From Fasciola hepatica (taxonomy: Eukaryota; Platyhelminthes; Trematoda; Plagiorchiida; Fasciolidae), in NCBI GenBank assembly GCA_948099385.1, contig CANUEZ040000164.1, positions 1,812,501-1,876,500 of the forward strand: DNA of 64,000 nucleotides. Direction: 5' to 3'. Positions within the stretch are counted from its first letter, which is position 1. Each line of letters opens with the position of its first letter. The notes under the pieces are model-generated. The model ran no database searches. It saw nothing but the letters and a program-made list of their open reading frames with translations, and was not told the origin of the DNA. Both the position numbers and the translations under genes were made by a program. Of this stretch, positions 12,202-23,340 are shown piece by piece.

Positions 12202-12645
12202 AAGTTACGAAAATTTGAAGCATTGGGTCCCCTTTATCCAATTCATGAGAACGGAGAGAAGACATAAGTCGCGAGATGCAAGCATTTCGTTTACTCTTGT
12301 CAACCGCGGACGTAAAACGTGTCAGTATATATACATGGTACGGTAGGGGGGGAGGGTAATTGCAACAGTAAAGTAGGCACGATCGAAAGCTCTTACAGTG
12401 CGTACGTTGGGGAGAGTGAAGTCTGTCGTGTTTACCCTGGCGTTAACACGACGGACTTCACTCTCCCCAACGTACGCACTGTAAGAGCTTTCGATCGTGC
12501 CTACTTTACTGTTGCAATTACCCTCCCCCCCTACCGTACCATGTATATATACTGACACGTTTTACGTCCGCGGTTGACAAGAGTAAACGAAATGCTTGCA
12601 TCTCGCGACTTATGTCTTCTCTCCGTTCTCATGAAGTTACGAAAA
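12202..12645. repeat. 12-bp target-site duplication pair
   Basis: AAGTTACGAAAA occurs at 12202-12213 and 12634-12645, flanking the hairpin element. The mirrored RTE-B copy without the hairpin (near 5290-5301 on the minus strand) has a single copy. Confidence 0.88.
12214..12633. mobile_element. 420-bp hairpin (fold-back) element with 12-bp target duplication
   Basis: Two 191-nt arms, 12242-12432 and 12445-12635, are almost perfect reverse complements (one visible mismatch, T in one arm and C in the other) around a 12-nt centre. A direct repeat AAGTTACGAAAA is found at 12202-12213 and 12634-12645, while uninterrupted RTE-B copies have it once (for example 58222 onward), so it is a target duplication. 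About 28 nt at the left end (TTTGAAGCATTGGG...) are not matched at the right. No transposase is encoded; the two overlapping reading frames on opposite strands are a consequence of the palindrome. Confidence 0.9.
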
Positions 12646-13577
12646 GCCTTAAGAAGGATCGCGAAAATTGGTGGGTCAAGGTAGCCGAAGAAATGGAAAT
12701 GGCAGCTGCTTCAGGTAACAGTCAGAGACTGTTCAAACTTATTCGTGACACCGGTGGACGGCGCATCCAGGTCAGTGAAACGATTTGCGATAGGAATGGA
12801 GAACCCATCCATGGCAAACAGCAAAGGCTTGACCGTTGGGCCGAATACTTCAAGGAACAGTTTAGCTGGCCGCACGCTAGTGTAGTTACTCCCGTGTCAA
12901 CAACTGCGACTCCTTGGGTGGTATCACTTGAGCCCCCATCGGAAGTAGAAATGGAGTCATGCACTCGATCACTAACGCGAGGGAAAGCGGCATGTCCCGA
13001 CGAACTTCCCCCAGTTCTTTTCAAACTGGGTGGTAATGTTTTGATAAAATCACTTACCGCTTTGCCCCGTGACATTTGGAACGCGGAGCGTATCCCGTTA
13101 ATATGGAGTGAGTCGTTGATTGTTCCCATCTTCAAGAAGGGAATGCGCAATGACTTTAGTAATCATCGTGGGATTAGCTTAATTCTGATAATCACATAAG
13201 TATTAGTCTCAATTCTACTGCACCGTCTTACATCGGCTCGCGAGAGGAATGCCCGCGAACAGCAGGCTGGATTCCGCCCAGGTCGAGGATGCATCGACCA
13301 GATTTTTACTCTTCGCCGACTACTTGAAACGCGTCACACGCACCGCCGACCGATAATAATGATTCTCCTAGACTTGAAAGGCGCTTTTGATTCAGTTGAT
13401 CGAGCAGCGCTTTTCAGTACTCTTCTTCGAAAAGATATGTCCCAGAAGTTTGTGAACCCACTGAGATGATTGTATTCTCATACTTCTGGCCGCGTTAGAG
13501 TTTACGGTGAACTATCCGGTCGGTTCGAAACGACCATTGGTGTTCGACAGGGATGTCCCATGTCTCCATTCGTTTTC

Positions 13578-13596
13578 ATATATATATATATATAAT
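13578..13596. repeat. TA microsatellite at truncation point of RTE-B copy 2
   Basis: A short TATATA run lies exactly where homology to RTE-B stops. It is the junction between two truncated, convergent elements. Confidence 0.8.
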
Positions 13597-13756
13597 TTGT
13601 TGAATTCTGCACACTTGATGAGGCGTTCACTATGGCTGCACTATTGTCTGGAATCATATTTTCCTAAAATGTGTCTGGTTGCTTGGGTGTAGGCACCAGT
13701 GCGGGCGTCCCTGTCCCCCGCAACCAGCAAGGTGCCACCTTTTGGGACACTTTTTA

Positions 13757-14800
13757 TCATCTGTCGTTGAACTCATCCTTTGCCGCTTCTTCGGTTGCAA
13801 CTGTCGGGGCATAGACCGCAACAACCAATACGTTCAAGGGTGAGGCGCGAAAACGAGCTATCGCGAGGCCGTGGAGACAAGGACTGTCCGGGGATCCGCT
13901 GTGATAGATGTGGTAACTGTCGTCTACTCCGGGAACCTTTGTGCACTGGGTGCAAGAATTCGGCAGCCGAACTTCCGAGAGACATGATATTTCGATGCGA
14001 TAGTAATGTAGCGTTCGCGCCTTGATGGCTTGAGTTCCGATGTCCAAGAGTGTTCTCACATCTCAGCAGGTCATTTGGATGTGATTTCGCGTCCTAAGGC
14101 TCCCAGCTAGCATATTTGTCAACCCGCCTGCGGGGTGAACGTGAGGCGCGTCGCCTTCCGATGAGTGATGTGTATGAGAGTGTTGGGAATTTGGTACAAA
14201 GTGGCGTCCCAACGTCACTCGGCTTTTTGTTTGAGGTAGCAGCTCCAGTCCGCGCAGAGCCAAGTGCTGTCTGTCGGAAAACAGGAAGTTTTTGTGTTAG
14301 GAGCTGGTGACCAAACGAGCGGTTTGTACGCCTTTTGGAGGATGGTCTACCAATCCTGGATGCTGAAGGCGTCCTCGTGATCTTGGATTATGATTGCCGG
14401 TGGCTCCCTAGGGGCTCTTTCGTCATTCGGTAGAAGTCATCTAGACTCAGGGGTCCATGCAACCCTGTTGGTTGGACAGATTTTCTTGGTATCCATTGGA
14501 TGCCAGTAGATCTTATGCGCCTATGCAGGAGCACCCGTCTTCGCTTGCTGTGCGCCGTCTCCGAGGTTGTTTATGCCTCGGTTACGCTCAACCTGGTTTG
14601 GCCTGCCGGTCGAGCGGTTTGCCGGGCTGTGACTGCTGATGCATGCCTCAGGTTCGTAGAGCCACAGATGAGAGTTGTACAGGTGATGGAGACCAAAGAG
14701 ATGGGAGATACCCCGTGGGGCACGACAGTCTATCAGCACAGAGGCGCCACTCCTCCCAAGTACCATGTACATCCCGGCGGGTAACAACCCGCTGTTCACA
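13757..14800 (-). mobile_element. RTE-like LINE, 5' leader and start of endonuclease
   Basis: The minus strand 14059-13757 reads MRTLLDIGTQAIKARTLHYY and then ISCLSEVRLP and VLVVAVYAP, matching the first blocks of the RTE endonuclease (VRTL, the Glu of the SE motif, and the VYAPT block). Upstream (14800-14060) is G/C-richer leader sequence shared with the short elements at 9193-9440 and 22840-23130. The element is lost to the left at about 13757, so RT is absent. It points towards the truncated RTE-B copy 2. Confidence 0.65.
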
Positions 14801-15111
14801 CTCAGACGCTATGCTTTAGATAAGGACACTCCAATGAGTAAACACAAGAAGAAATTACTTTACTTTGCAAACCTCCGCTAAATGAGTACAGAAGCAGTGT
14901 CTGTGGCTTGTCTCTGCTGTAAGAGAAGTTATCGCGGTTCACTGGGTATATATCGTTTGGAATCAAATGACGTTCAACCCAAAGAATGCTGGCTCTTTTA
15001 TGTTCCGCTTTTCTAATAGGGTGTTGTGGCACTTGGCCATAGCTGGAACTGTTTCTGATTGATTAGAAATAATGGTCCTCAAAATTAGGCTTGAACTGAC
15101 CGCGGAATCCG

Positions 15112-15112
15112 A

Positions 15113-15191
<79 letters not shown>
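15112..15191. repeat. ATT/TAT trinucleotide microsatellite
   Basis: About 26 uninterrupted ATT units. It may be the 3' tail of the minus-strand RTE at 15500-16870, read as AAT repeats from that strand, which is inference from position and orientation. Confidence 0.9.
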
Positions 15192-15193
<2 letters not shown>

Positions 15194-15499
15194 CCCCTAA
15201 CCAACACGGATATTCAAACGAATGATAAGGAGGGGAAAGTGAATGGAAACATTCTTTTACTGTTGCACCACATTCGCTTTTGTAAGCCTTGTTTGATACT
15301 TATGGGACCCGAGAATTTCCTAAGCACGCCGCACATCATTCATACCACTGGCTTTGGCTCTCAGCTATATCCGTCACCGTATCTAACCATCGACAATTCT
15401 CATCCGTTGGGTTCCAGCCAGGGAGTCAGGACACACCAGTTCAGTTTATTCAACCATCACCTCCACACTTCTCTGCTCTGGTTTTGTTACTGCTTCGCA

Positions 15500-16870
15500 G
15501 CATCGTCCAGTTGAGGGAAGAATGAATAGAAGCAGAAAGTAAAAGAAGCCGAAAACAAATTACTAAGCGGAAATCACGAAGACAAAGAAAGGGCCCGAAT
15601 CCAGTTACTCCAGTGGCCGTGGTGCCTAGCCGTGTCACTTAATGTCTCCAACCATCTGGTCAGGGAGTCTCGTGGACCCCAACCTGGAAGTCGGACACAT
15701 CCTACTTGACCAAGTCCATTGGCCAGAGTTTTCTTATCTTTTTGCCACGTAGACTGATCTTTCTTCCATCCGCTACCTTCTTTAAGAACAACGTAAGTCG
15801 AGGAAACCTATCGATGGGCATGTGTTCCACACGTTCCAGTCACCTTAACCTGTTTTATTCAGTACTTGTTCCAGTGACTGACAATTAGTTCCCAACACCC
15901 TACGCGTTGCCTCTGTGCTGTTGATACGGTACTCCCACCATATTCGAGCAATATTATGGACACATGTTCAGTCATCAACAGGCCTCACCGATCTTCTACC
16001 CTTGACAGCTATGCTTCTGAGCGATATGAAATAACAGGTATAAGTACCGCAATGTACACACGACCCTTGATGGCGCCACAGGTGACTGTTGTCAAAAGCC
16101 AAACTGCCTTCTGTATACGCGATGGCACTTTATCCTTCATTCGACCACCAGGCGAGATGTAGCTGCCTAGGTAACCAAACTAATGTACTTCAGGTAGAGC
16201 CTCCTTCGTCAAGACAAATTTTGGTGTTGCGCTCACCCAGTCCTAAAGCAGCATATTACGCTTTGAAGGCGTAAAATGCATCCCAGCATTTACTACACTG
16301 TTGTTTAGACTATCTAGGAAATCTTGTAACTTACCCGAGACGCACCAAGTAAGGCCACTGTGGACTTCAACTTCGTGAAACCTCTACGTAAAGGCATTGT
16401 CTGACTGCCACGTCGCTTCTTCGAACCACACTAAAGAAATGCAAATAGCGCGTGGATTGGTATTCAATCGGTTGGCATGCATGAAATGTATCCAAGCCAC
16501 AACAGGCGGTATTGAGTAATTATTTCTGTCAAAGGAAGAGTAAAAGTTGGATGTCGCCTTGGCGCCACGAGTGACGGAAGTTGACAAAAGCCAGCCTGAA
16601 CTCCGCTATTCGTGATGTGATCTTCTCCGCAACACCACCTTCAACTGAAGTGTATCTCCCCAAGTTCTTCAAGTAATTAACTAGCTCTAACTGCTCATCG
16701 TGAACGATGAGTGCAGGCACTGGCCCCACCAGTCTCGTATGCGTACCTTTTTACTTCGATGGAACAGTCAAACACCGCATCTGGACACCTCAATCGCCAA
16801 GCGGTCCAAAACGTGTTGCATTGCCTGAGCGTTATTACTCAGCAAAACGATATCATCGGTTTTTGAATTG
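15500..16870 (-). mobile_element. RTE-like LINE (family D), RT C-terminal half, decayed
   Basis: Minus strand: a catalytic-box remnant DDIVLLSNNAQAMQHVLDRL near 16860-16800, then LVNYLKNLGRYTSVEGGVAE and ITSRIAEFRLAFVNFRHSW (16680-16550), and towards the 3' end a WLETLSDTARHHGHW-like end (about 15660-15615), as in RTE proteins that finish WLETLSDMAR. Many stops and frame changes. The piece between 16550 and 15660 shows only scattered similarity. An ATT tract follows downstream of the 3' end. Confidence 0.65.
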
Positions 16871-18039
16871 AATGGGTTATCACCGTCCATTTTTGGAGAT
16901 GAAGGTAAACATTAGACATTAAAGTTGTCATGTTTCTTTGAGAAAATCTTGCAAAGTAAACAAATCCCTAAATCATGGTGAAAATAGATGATCATACCGG
17001 TTTATAGGTCCTTTTGTGATGGCCACAGAAAAACCGGTTTAGTTGGAGTAGTGTCCAACGCTCGTGATCAATGATCGTGTGAGAACCAAATGGGTATCAC
17101 ACCTGTTTGGGTGGTATGGGCCACATCCTCAAAAAGACACATTTTTCGTGTTTCCGCTATCATAGTCCTCTCTGATCGGAATTCAGTTGTCATATCAACA
17201 GGCCGCACGGTTCTCTTGACTTACCTCTGTGTGAATTGTATCAGCGGGGCACATCTGTCTTGTTCACCGTTTGTAAGAAAAAGCAGTCAGATTCGTGCTG
17301 GTGACAATTTTCCATCTGAATTCGTCCCGAGAAACAAAGGTCACCATACTTAACACTTTTAACCTGCACCTTTTCACTTTGTAATTTGAATACAGCTAGT
17401 TTCGGCCTAATCCTCATGCACGAGTACTTGACCGCCTGAAGTTGTGCTCTGGAATAAGGACTCAAATAAGCTTTAATAATAGACACTGCTACGTCAGGGC
17501 TCGGTTCTTTATTGCATCTGACCTGCTTAAGACTCACCTGGCTAGTCACTAAATCTCTACACTGGTTGCCGGCTCTTTCTGATACCGTAGTAAGCCCTTA
17601 TAGATACGAGTATGCCGCCCTTCTCCACCAGCCATTAATTGTTTAGAAGTTATAAGTTTTTTTAAAATTCTCGGTCACTTTATCGCAATTTTCGCGATGT
17701 ACTTAGCACCTCCATCATTGGGTCGGTTAAGCTCCAATGGGCTCCAGCTGATTTATCTTAATATGGGAATTATTAATCAAAGTAGATGAGCTTTTCGAAT
17801 TGGATGGTCTCGTATAACCTGGTTGTTGCGTGTAGGGTTGTGGCACGGTTGGATGTCATCGTCATAAAGCATTGTCTGTCGTGATTTATCACCAGCTGAA
17901 ATTGACAGATGTCCTCAGTACAATAGAATACGAGGTTCACAAAGCGGTGTGCCTTTGCGTCCCTTTTTTCCATAACTAACTAAGCTTATCATACCACGGT
18001 GCGATGGTTCGTAGAAGTTCTGGAATCCGTGCGCAAACT
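16871..18039. other. Unassigned intronic sequence
   Basis: A/T-rich sequence in ARL2 intron 1 with only short reading frames that match nothing I recognise and no repeat structure visible by eye. Confidence 0.4.
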
Positions 18040-19400
18040 GATTGCTGCACACACTCCGTGATAGCTTCCAGTTTGTCGCGACCATCAAAAACGCAAAAAT
18101 CGACAAAAGGGCGATGTTATTACTAGACGTGGTCTCTTTGTTCACAAATGCGCCATTGGTAGAAATGGTGAGTTTTATTTTTTTATTTTTTGAATCAAAA
18201 CAAATTTCGACGGGAATCCCGACCAGAAACCTCAAAGAGCTATTGTTGAGATGTACAGTTAACGTACAATTTCTATACAACCGAACATATTTCTCAAAAA
18301 ACGACAGACTCGCAATGGGATCCCCGTAGGTTCACTCTTAGGCGATATTTTTATAGCTATGTTGGCAGGTGAAGAATTTAAGACAACAAAATCAGGTCTT
18401 TGCCATAAGTATCGTTATGTGGACGATATTTTTTGCATGACTAAATGGCACGTGTCGAGACAATCGTGATAATTGCAATCCAGCAGTATGATTCTCGGCT
18501 GAAAGGGACAGCCACCTTCCATTCTGGATGTTCATCTAACAAGGCGTCCGCATGGATCAGTCCATGAAGGGTTTATGGGAAGACAATATGGAATGAGCGA
18601 TACGCAGAGTTTCACAGTTTTATTTTCACAAACAAAAAGGAAACCTGATAAAGAATTTGACTTCGAGGGCTAAATGCATGTATTTTGATGATACGCTGGA
18701 CACGAAGCTACAGACAATCCACAACGTCCCATCAACGAACGACTGCCTAGAAAAATTTATATCGCCGGTAGTGGTCGAATAGTTTAGAGCATTTGTTTGC
18801 CACCTCGAAGGTTAGAGGTTCGACTCATCGCCATGACCGGTTACTTTGGTGGTAAACAGTTGTCCACTGTCGTCCGGCTCGTTGCCACACCTAGCCTACT
18901 GGGACCTTATGTGATTCTCCACTTCAAATCTCAGGGTCCGGTTGATGGTTACCTCTAACAGTGCAGTGGGCCTTTGAGACTGTGGGGTGTATCCCTTGCA
19001 TTGCACTCATGCGCAAGCATGTATTAAAAAATGGATCATGAACGAACAATCGAAAGGTTACCAGGGGTACTTAAGAAAACTATTCATCTGACACGACTAG
19101 AATGGTTGTGTTGCAGTTGAAGCCACATTTTTACGTCTCTACTTTATGGTGCCAGTTCTCAACTAATCCTGTTACCAACTGTGAGAATAAAGAAAAATTG
19201 CCTTTGTTCACCCTTTCAAAGGTCATCTATCAGTTCAAGTGCACCTTCGATGCCACTTATGCTGGTCGAATGACGAGACATTTGTCGAAACTCATCAAAG
19301 ACCACCAACCGAGCTTGCTTCAACGCGGGGCGAATGGTGCATTTTCCAGCGCAACTTTTGCCCACTTATTACATGTTTTCCTATCGTTTAAGGGCATGTA
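18040..19400 (+). mobile_element. Penelope-like element (PLE-1), RT and GIY-YIG relic
   Basis: The plus strand reads MLLLDVVSLFTNAPLVEM (18114-18170), then ISTGIPTRNLKELLLRCTVN and LAMGSP (to 18330): these are the PLE reverse-transcriptase blocks (D-VSLFT with the first catalytic aspartate, then the MGSP block). YVDDIF-type sequence (CGTTATGTGGACGATATTTT, 18411-18430) gives the catalytic box in another frame. The GIY-YIG endonuclease follows at 19201-19395 (VIYQFKCTFDATYAGRMTRH), with the usual YIGRT core degraded to YAGRM. A SINE interrupts it at 18764-19031. Multiple stops show it is inactive. Confidence 0.88.
18764..19031 (+). mobile_element. tRNA-derived SINE, copy 1 (inside PLE-1)
   Basis: Begins with a tRNA-like head (GTGGTCGAA... 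at 18771; B-box-like GAGGTTCGACTC near 18827), followed by a body shared with copies at 24935 and 29068 and ending with the common tail TGCACTCATGCGCAAGCATG plus TATTAAAAAA. Its two sides continue the PLE reading (RT C-terminus before, EN after), so it inserted into PLE-1. Confidence 0.85.
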
Positions 19401-20784
19401 GCGATCGTTTGAGGGCCCTTTACGATCTTTACAATACCATGGTTAACATTGTGGTTCCGTACCTGTTCGCCCACTGTGGCTTATATATTAAAGATGGTCT
19501 CATCTATGTAAAATCGTAAGACCGAGCTACCACGCTCCTGAAACCGCATTGCTCATTGAGCTCGTCTCCTTTTAACATTAGTCTCATTTCGCTCAATGGG
19601 ATGGATGCATAGTTTCTTCGTGGTTCAATCAGAACCATCGCGAAGATGATCAGTGAAAGATAAACTGATCGATACTTTTGGAGTGTATCAGTTCAGTCTT
19701 TTTCTTCACCCCACTCCAAGTGGTTGTTGGATTCTCTACCAATGGGCACAGTTCCATCACGAAGTTTTGTCAGTTCTTTTTTAACGCTAAACTCTGTGAT
19801 TCATTTGGCGATGGTTCTGCTGGTTTTTATCGTAATTCCAAGGTGGTAGGAGAGAATTTTAAAATCGTCACAGTTTTTCGTACACTGGACAATTCTTCTT
19901 TGGTCTTCATCACTGATTACTTTCCACTTGGAATCCAAATCTGTATTTACCTACTGTCTTAGGTCGATTACCTCAACTTCCTCCATCATGAATTCTTCGA
20001 ATGTTGAGGCAGTCATTCAGCTGGTGACTTGAAGAATGATGGAGGTCAAATCTGTATCGTGCATGCAGCCGTTCACGTGACTCGTATAAGGGTAAAACGT
20101 CCTTTAACTGGGACCGAAAATTGGCACGTGATGTGACCTTGTGCGGTATGTGTCTGTTGGAAAGATTTGACCACCGTACCGTAGGCTGTGGTCGCTAAAT
20201 TATCGAGTGGCCCAACTGGAGGCGTCGAAAGTCGTAACATGGCTATGATGACAAGATCGTGTGATTAAGTAAAGAAAGCATATTGTCTGCGCATATATAG
20301 GGTCATTTGTATTGTTCATCCCCGTAGATGTGTGATGCATTCACGATGCAAGAAGAAGCTATTGATGAAAATGTGTCGAAAGCAGTGCGAATAATTGACC
20401 TGAACAAACACACGAAGAAGCAGACTGCCATCAGTGAAGCTGATGGGCAGCAAATAGTACGATATTAAAGGAATGGCGAAAGCCTGTACCTCACAGCGAG
20501 TCATCTAGGGATAAATATCAAGACCCGCCAGAGAACATGAATTCAGTCTCAAACGAGATTTCGTAAAACGAAAATTTTCAGATGAATAAATCGCACATAT
20601 CTGCTCTATCGGCGAAGAATGTCCTAAAGTAACCCTTTCTGTGATCAGAGGGGAGATGAAACATAATTCCTGAAATCACGATCAGTTTGTTTCCAATTGA
20701 TCACTTGCTTGATGGTTACAAATATTCATTTTTCAAACAATCGATTGGCCCACTAACTGACTGACATTTTTACAGTCATCTCAT
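19401..20784. other. Unassigned intronic sequence with a small inverted repeat
   Basis: No protein is recognised. A short imperfect inverted repeat (CCTCCATCATGAATTCTTC near 19980 against GAAGAATGATGGAGG near 20033) could form a 50-60 nt hairpin. Nothing else stands out. Confidence 0.4.
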
Positions 20785-20865
20785 GATAAATAAATGTGAT
20801 TGTTGTGGCTCGAAAATTAATTATCGCAAAGATGTTCGCCCACACTACACGTTTTGATCACAGTA
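20785..20865 (+). mobile_element. PLE 3'-end fragment
   Basis: The stretch around AATGTGATTGTTGTGGCTCG and the following GATGTTCGCCCACACTACACG resembles the terminal region of PLE-2 at 33408-33475 (AATGTGACTGTGATGGCTCG, ATATGTTCGCTTACAACTCG). It may be the far 3' end of PLE-1 or a separate relic. Confidence 0.5.
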
Positions 20866-21155
20866 CAGCATGGCAGATCGTTTCTTATCACTACTCTGAC
20901 TGATGCGACCTGTACATTTTCTATGCGTTCGCTGAACAGGCATGCTAACTTGGAGAAACTTGCAGAAACTGTCGAATTTCATTAAGACAGCATGAGTGTT
21001 GACCAAGGACCTTTATATCAGTCTGTTGTTTTTATCCGACTTGTTTTTACTGTCTTAGTTTACTGTTGACAATGCTCGACAAATTCCTCGCTGTTAGGCA
21101 TCAATTTGCTGTCACGGAAAACGACCTTCCCGTTCACTCTTTTCTACCGCTTCAG

Positions 21156-21471
21156 GGGTTTGGACAATGCAGGCAAAACAACAATTGTGAAAAAATTCAA
21201 AGGCGAAGATATCAATGGGATTTCACCAACATTGGGCTTCAGCATTCAGACATTGGAACATATGGGTTATAAACTAAACATTTGGGATGTAGGTGGCCAA
21301 AGATCCTTGCGTTCTTACTGGCGAAACTATTTCGAGACTACGGATGCTCTGATCTGGGTTGTGGATAGTGCAGATCGTATTCGATTAGAAGATTGTCGTG
21401 ATGAATTGGCCAAATTGTTGCAGGAGGAGCGTCTGGCCGGGGCTACGTTGCTAATTTTTGCGAACAAACAA
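21156..21471 (+). CDS. ARL2: ARL2 exon 2 (rest of codon 22 to codon 127)
   Basis: This exon carries most of the GTPase fold. Visible motifs, in protein numbering: P-loop GLDNAGKT (23-30, with Lys29 and Thr30 binding phosphate and Mg2+), switch I with ISPTLGF (44-50; Thr47), the switch II box WDVGGQ (65-70; Gln70 is the catalytic glutamine), the helix [12 protein letters not shown], and the guanine-specificity box NKQD whose first three residues (125-127) end the exon. The acceptor is a pyrimidine-rich CTTTTCTACCGCTTCAG ending at 21155; the donor is GTGAGT at 21472. No stop, frameshift or missing catalytic residue is present, in sharp contrast to all the transposon reading frames around it. 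Confidence 0.97.
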
Positions 21472-21539
21472 GTGAGTTCTGTGTGGACACTGGTATGTTT
21501 GAAACCGCGATCACTTTGGGGTTTTAGATTCGATGTCGC

Positions 21540-22770
21540 CTACTGAATTGGTAGTCAGTAGTCAATTGTCTAACGCAAAAAGGTACACATCCATGAGAGT
21601 CGTTCGTTTTGTGGGCAGCGAGTTTCTGTTGTACAAAGCCAGTCACTGCTGGACACTTTGCAATGTATTATTAACGTATGATCAGTCCGAATTACTTAAC
21701 GGTTAACGTGAACGGCTAAAATCCTTCACGCTGGGTTTGAGCCCCAGTCTGGGCCTCCGTGCGCATGAATTGCTGATGTTTCCCAATAAGCCCAGTAGAT
21801 CATCTTTTCAGTGTTTCAGTGAATTTCTTTTTTGGTTGAGCGTTGACACCGCATGATGATACCTTTTACTCCTTGTTTTCACATGAGTACGATGCAGAGT
21901 GAATACCCATAAAAACAAACACACTTCACTTTTGAAGAGAATCGTCAACTATACCCCTTGAGTGAAGAGCCAAATGCAATCCTAATAGGTCCAGTGTTGT
22001 AACAGGCCGGGTGACAGCGAGTCTTTGCTTACCATTAATCTATCTACCCGTACCGAGGTTCGAGACTTGTGCCTCAAAGGTGCTGGTGACTTTAACCGAC
22101 CAATACCGTATAAACTGATGGATTATAAAGGAAGTTCGCCGTATTATTTCACACCTTTTTTCGACTGGGCTAATCTTATATGCGGCAATGTCCATATAGG
22201 TTTGTTTTTCTCCGTCATATGAATATAGTGTCCACTTCCCGGACGGTACTATGTGGGTCAAAATATTCGTGGGTTGAAGGTACAGATTTTGTTCCGTTCA
22301 CCGACCAGTTCAGTAGGTTTGTCCAGATCTGCTCTCAGATTTACCACTCCGCATAAATCAAATCACGGTACATTATTTGTAACCGAATGATGCCGTATGA
22401 TCTTTGAACGGCATTTTTTCGACTTTGGCATCACGCTGTTTCGGCGCAGCGATAGAAAACCTGGCTACTGAATAGTGTCACAGTAATTCAGTATGAGTTT
22501 GACATTTTTGGAATTTATTCAGTCCGTTTGGCCGCAGCGTTCTTCATGCTTATTAAAATTATTGGGAACACCTGATTTGGACAGTATGCTTCTCTGAAAC
22601 GCTGTTATCGTGGGTTGATACTACAGGTTCAACAGTGATATAACTGAAAATTGGGTGTTATGCAGGAATAGATGTCAACCGTTAATCAGGATTCTGAAAA
22701 ATCGCCTCTGGAAGCAAAGCGACTGGTTGAACATTGTGACCGCTGCTGTCTTCGCTGTTGCAAACTTGCT
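21540..22770. other. Unassigned intronic sequence
   Basis: First part of ARL2 intron 2. Near 21718-21745 there is a GGGTTTGAGCCCC string resembling a tRNA B-box, but no convincing acceptor stem or anticodon arm, so no tRNA or SINE is called. No protein is recognised. Confidence 0.35.
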
Positions 22771-22774
22771 TTAC

Positions 22775-23340
22775 ATTTTACTTTTATGCGGCTATCTTCT
22801 GTGAGATGATTGCCGGCTTCCTGGGTGTTTCTATGGGGCTCAGATAAGGTACGAAGTGACGTCTCTAGCGCCGCTCTACATTTTGTTCGAGATCACACCT
22901 CTGACTCATGCACAAAGGGCTACCTGTCGAGCAACAGAAAGTTCGTGTTTTGGGACCCGGTGGCCGATCGAATGGTTTGTAAGCTTTTCGGACGTCCATC
23001 TATCAGTCAAGGATGCCCAACGCGTCCTGCGGCATCTAGGCAAGAGGCGGCAGGCATTATTCGATGACCCACGTTCGCATGCGTCACGTTGCCGTCTATT
23101 GGAAGGAACCTACCACACCCACTAACAACGCCGCTGATCGTCCACGATCGTTTATTCGATGGGCCGTTGCTCATTTACTCGCGACTAGCCACTGGTGTGG
23201 CCACTCCTACCCGCGTCCCGGAGATGCACCGGGTAGCATTCAGCTATGCTCTTCCTTCTTACCAGATGTTGCTAACTGACGTTGACAAGCTGCCTTTAAC
23301 ACGTTCGCAGGCGAATCGTATACCAGTTTAACAGCCTCGG
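22775..23340 (-). mobile_element. Short RTE-A derived element, copy 2 (no protein)
   Basis: Same arrangement as at 9125-9560: an RTE-A 3' end at the left (CTTTTATGCGGCTA, 22782), then leader-type sequence containing GGGCTACCTGTCGAGCAAC and GGATGCCCAACGCGTCC, and GGCAAGAGGCGGCAG near 23039 matching GGCAAGAGGCAACGG at 9449. The right end is uncertain. Confidence 0.55.

Larger units (their letters stand above)
10709..13577 (+). mobile_element. RTE-clade LINE (family B, copy 2), 3'-truncated
   Basis: Starts with the family's 5' end (CCATCACGACGAG, 10710), also seen at 56471, then the leader, the N-terminal region 11027-11410, pre-RT 11877-12218, RT 12612-13199 and the VRQGCP-type block near 13537. 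Between about 10737 and 13577 it is the near-identical mirror of RTE-B copy 1 (paired coordinates sum to 17503), including the same 269-nt loss in the endonuclease and the same stop after VRTLMQAG. It is then cut off at 13577 at a TA repeat, losing the catalytic box and thumb. A 420-bp hairpin element has inserted at 12214, accounting exactly for the 432-nt shift in the mirrored coordinates beyond it. Confidence 0.9.

Noticed and set aside
12319..12558. Two 78-aa reading frames on opposite strands with nearly the same protein sequence
   Set aside because: They are produced by the palindrome of the hairpin element; each strand reads the same sequence. No known protein family is visible.
21690..21760. 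tRNA-like segment with GGGTTTGAGCCCC
   Set aside because: It has a B-box-like string, but no acceptor stem, D-arm or anticodon arm could be built, and no second copy was seen.
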